Below, piece by piece: positions 63,018 through 64,000 of a DNA stretch of 64,000 nt. Origin of the DNA: Spirochaetota bacterium (GTDB lineage Bacteria; Spirochaetota; UBA4802; JAFGDQ01); NCBI GenBank assembly GCA_016932015.1, contig JAFGDQ010000067.1:1-64000 (forward strand), in the 5' to 3' direction. The notes beneath the pieces were generated by a model. The model ran no database searches, was not told the origin of the DNA, and was given only the letters and a program-made list of their open reading frames with translations. The stretch's first letter is position 1. Each line of letters starts with the position of its first letter. The position numbers were made by a program, and so were the translations under genes.

Positions 63018-63656
63018 TCAATACTTTTGTTTTTCAGATTCAATAATTAAATCGAAGGCATTTTTTCTGATAATATCATAATTCCTGAATAGAATGCGTT
63101 CAAAACAGTTATTAAAAGACAGGTTATTTTCAAAATCATCTACTATAAATCCGCCTGTTTTAATATTTTCATCCTTAATAATATCAGCAGTTCCCTTATA
63201 TCCGCTGTCTTTTATAGTTTCCTGAATCATCGAATGCAGAAACATGCCCTCAGGGGATATCCTGAGAAATATTCTGCTTCCTTTGATTTCTTTAAGAACT
63301 TGATATATTTTCTTTTTTAAAAATTCATTATATCTATTTTCATCAGATTTTAATTCTTCCAATGCTTCAGTAATTAATTTTTGAATAACTTCTTCAATAA
63401 TTTTTAAATGTAGTTTTTTCTTTTCTATTTCAGCACGATGTTTTAATTTACCAACCTCTAAAAAAATTTCTTTCTTAAGTTTTTCAGAGCTTTCATTTAC
63501 AAAAGTATCAATATAATTCTTGTAATTCATCTCAAGTGCAGCCATTTCATTTTCAGCTTTTTCAGTAATTTCCTTAATTTGCCTTTCTGACTCTGATTTG
63601 ATAGAATCAATAAGCGGTGCAGGGTCCTGTGATTCTGTTTTCGTATTGTTTTCCAT
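63018..63656 (-). CDS. atpE: V-type ATP synthase subunit E (peripheral stalk)
   Basis: A 212-residue, highly charged, mostly helical protein: SERQIKEITEKAENEMAALE and EIEKKKLHLKIIEEVIQKLI form the long coiled coil of the peripheral stalk. The C-terminal domain after about residue 105 is of the V-ATPase E type (DENIKTGGFIVDDFENNLSF). It links the A3B3 head to the membrane part. Lies 13 bases before subunit A. Confidence 0.82.
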   Translation of the reverse strand: MENNTKTESQDPAPLIDSIKSESERQIKEITEKAENEMAALEMNYKNYIDTFVNESSEKLKKEIFLEVGKLKHRAEIEKKKLHLKIIEEVIQKLITEALEELKSDENRYNEFLKKKIYQVLKEIKGSRIFLRISPEGMFLHSMIQETIKDSGYKGTADIIKDENIKTGGFIVDDFENNLSFNNCFERILFRNYDIIRKNAFDLIIESEKQKY

Positions 63657-63674
63657 CCTGCTGTTTCCTGTTCT

Positions 63675-63980
63675 TTAAATGGATACACCAAGAGCTTCAG
63701 TAATATATTCAAGAGAGGATGTACCGAATCCTCTCTTGTCATCTATACCGGGAATTTCAAAAATTACAGATGAACCGGAATGAAGATTTATTTCATGAAT
63801 TTCTTCGCTGATTTTTTCGATTAATTCACGGGTTACTATTATTATGGCACTATCTTCCTTTTCAAGAAGATGCTTTATTTCCTGAATTACTGAAGTATCG
63901 TTAGTAACAATACCCGTAATACCTGCAAGCTTAAACACATTAACAGTATGGATGTCACCAAGTATATATATTGTTTTCAT
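63675..63980 (-). CDS. atpF: V-type ATP synthase subunit F
   Basis: A 101-residue central-stalk subunit with the typical IYILGDIHTVNVFKLAGITG start and SAIIIVTRELIEKISEEI, then a short conserved PGIDDKRGFGTSSLEYITEA end. It binds subunit D in the rotor. Its ATG overlaps the stop of the preceding gene (TAATG). Ends 18 bases before subunit E. Confidence 0.85.
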   Translation of the reverse strand: MKTIYILGDIHTVNVFKLAGITGIVTNDTSVIQEIKHLLEKEDSAIIIVTRELIEKISEEIHEINLHSGSSVIFEIPGIDDKRGFGTSSLEYITEALGVSI

Positions 63981-64000
63981 TAAAGGGTTTGAATATTCTG
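63980..64000 (-). CDS. Partial upstream V-ATPase gene (last codons)
   Basis: The final six codons plus TAA of a gene that continues beyond the window; they read QNIQTL. The stop overlaps the F-subunit ATG (TAATG). By position it is an upstream V-ATPase subunit such as K, I or C, but this is not identifiable. Confidence 0.35.
   Translation of the reverse strand, partial: QNIQTL

Noticed and set aside
63005-63043. TTG start for V-ATPase subunit A
   Set aside because: It overlaps the subunit E gene and adds non-family residues.
1-64000. CRISPR array, rRNA operon, intact IS or prophage
   Set aside because: No regularly spaced repeats, rRNA-like sequence, transposase or phage structural gene was found.

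Overview
The window is 64 kb of AT-rich, densely coding bacterial chromosome. No rRNA, CRISPR array, prophage or intact insertion sequence was seen. It comes from a motile, two-membraned (P- and L-ring flagellar genes), largely anaerobic bacterium: ferredoxin-linked 2-oxoacid oxidoreductase, acyl-CoA dehydratase activase, V-type ATPase, a selenoprotein, molybdenum/tungsten functions. FlgG, the V-ATPase and surface-repeat motifs resembling those of Leptospira point to Spirochaetota; Desulfobacterota is the main alternative. The assignment is inference from protein resemblance, not from a marker gene.

Layout. 0.2-7.7 kb: VOC protein, a giant BadF-type activase, RluA pseudouridine synthase, nitroreductase, a lipoprotein. 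8.1-13.8 kb: a sucrose cluster (fructokinase-like kinase, sucrose-phosphate synthase fused to a phosphatase, sucrose synthase), then tRNA-Thr on the other strand. 14.1-17.9 kb: BioD, YjbQ, a molybdopterin-binding protein, XdhC. 18-21.5 kb: an ECF sigma factor, a membrane partner and a caspase-fold protein with a repeat-rich tail, in one operon. 21.9-27.2 kb: a TetR regulator with a clear operator, then a flavoprotein / iron-sulfur / flavoprotein operon. 27.3-29.6 kb: molybdate/tungstate ABC genes and a ModE-like regulator, without a binding protein. 29.7-29.9 kb: a long nested palindrome. 30-32.8 kb: an SDR and a selenoprotein with an in-frame UGA and a SECIS-like hairpin. 33.3-39.6 kb: tRNA-His, htpG, purL-purQ. 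39.7-44.6 kb: a repeat lipoprotein and flgG-flgA-flgH-flgI-flgJ. 44.9-48.5 kb: a lone substrate-binding protein and ilvBN preceded by a complete Val/Leu transcription attenuator. 48.7-52.5 kb: a four-subunit 2-oxoacid:ferredoxin oxidoreductase and an ACT protein. 52.9-58.9 kb: URO-D-family protein, Cys-rich protein, S1 protein, Sfp-type transferase, an antitoxin-like ORF, two zinc-ribbon proteins. 59.0-64 kb: a V-type ATPase operon on the minus strand, running off the right edge.

How they work together. The sucrose genes give synthesis (SPS plus phosphatase) and reversible cleavage (SuSy plus fructose kinase). IlvBN makes branched-chain precursors under leader-peptide control, while the nearby ferredoxin-dependent oxidoreductase could oxidise branched-chain or other 2-oxoacids. 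The Mod genes, molybdopterin-binding protein and XdhC suggest molybdo- or tungsto-enzymes elsewhere in the genome. The strongest discoveries readable from sequence alone are the UGA-encoded selenoprotein (about 32.4 kb) and the ilv attenuator (about 48.3 kb). The small ORFs at 59.0 kb and 57.6 kb and the palindromic repeat family at 29.8/7.9 kb are also worth following.
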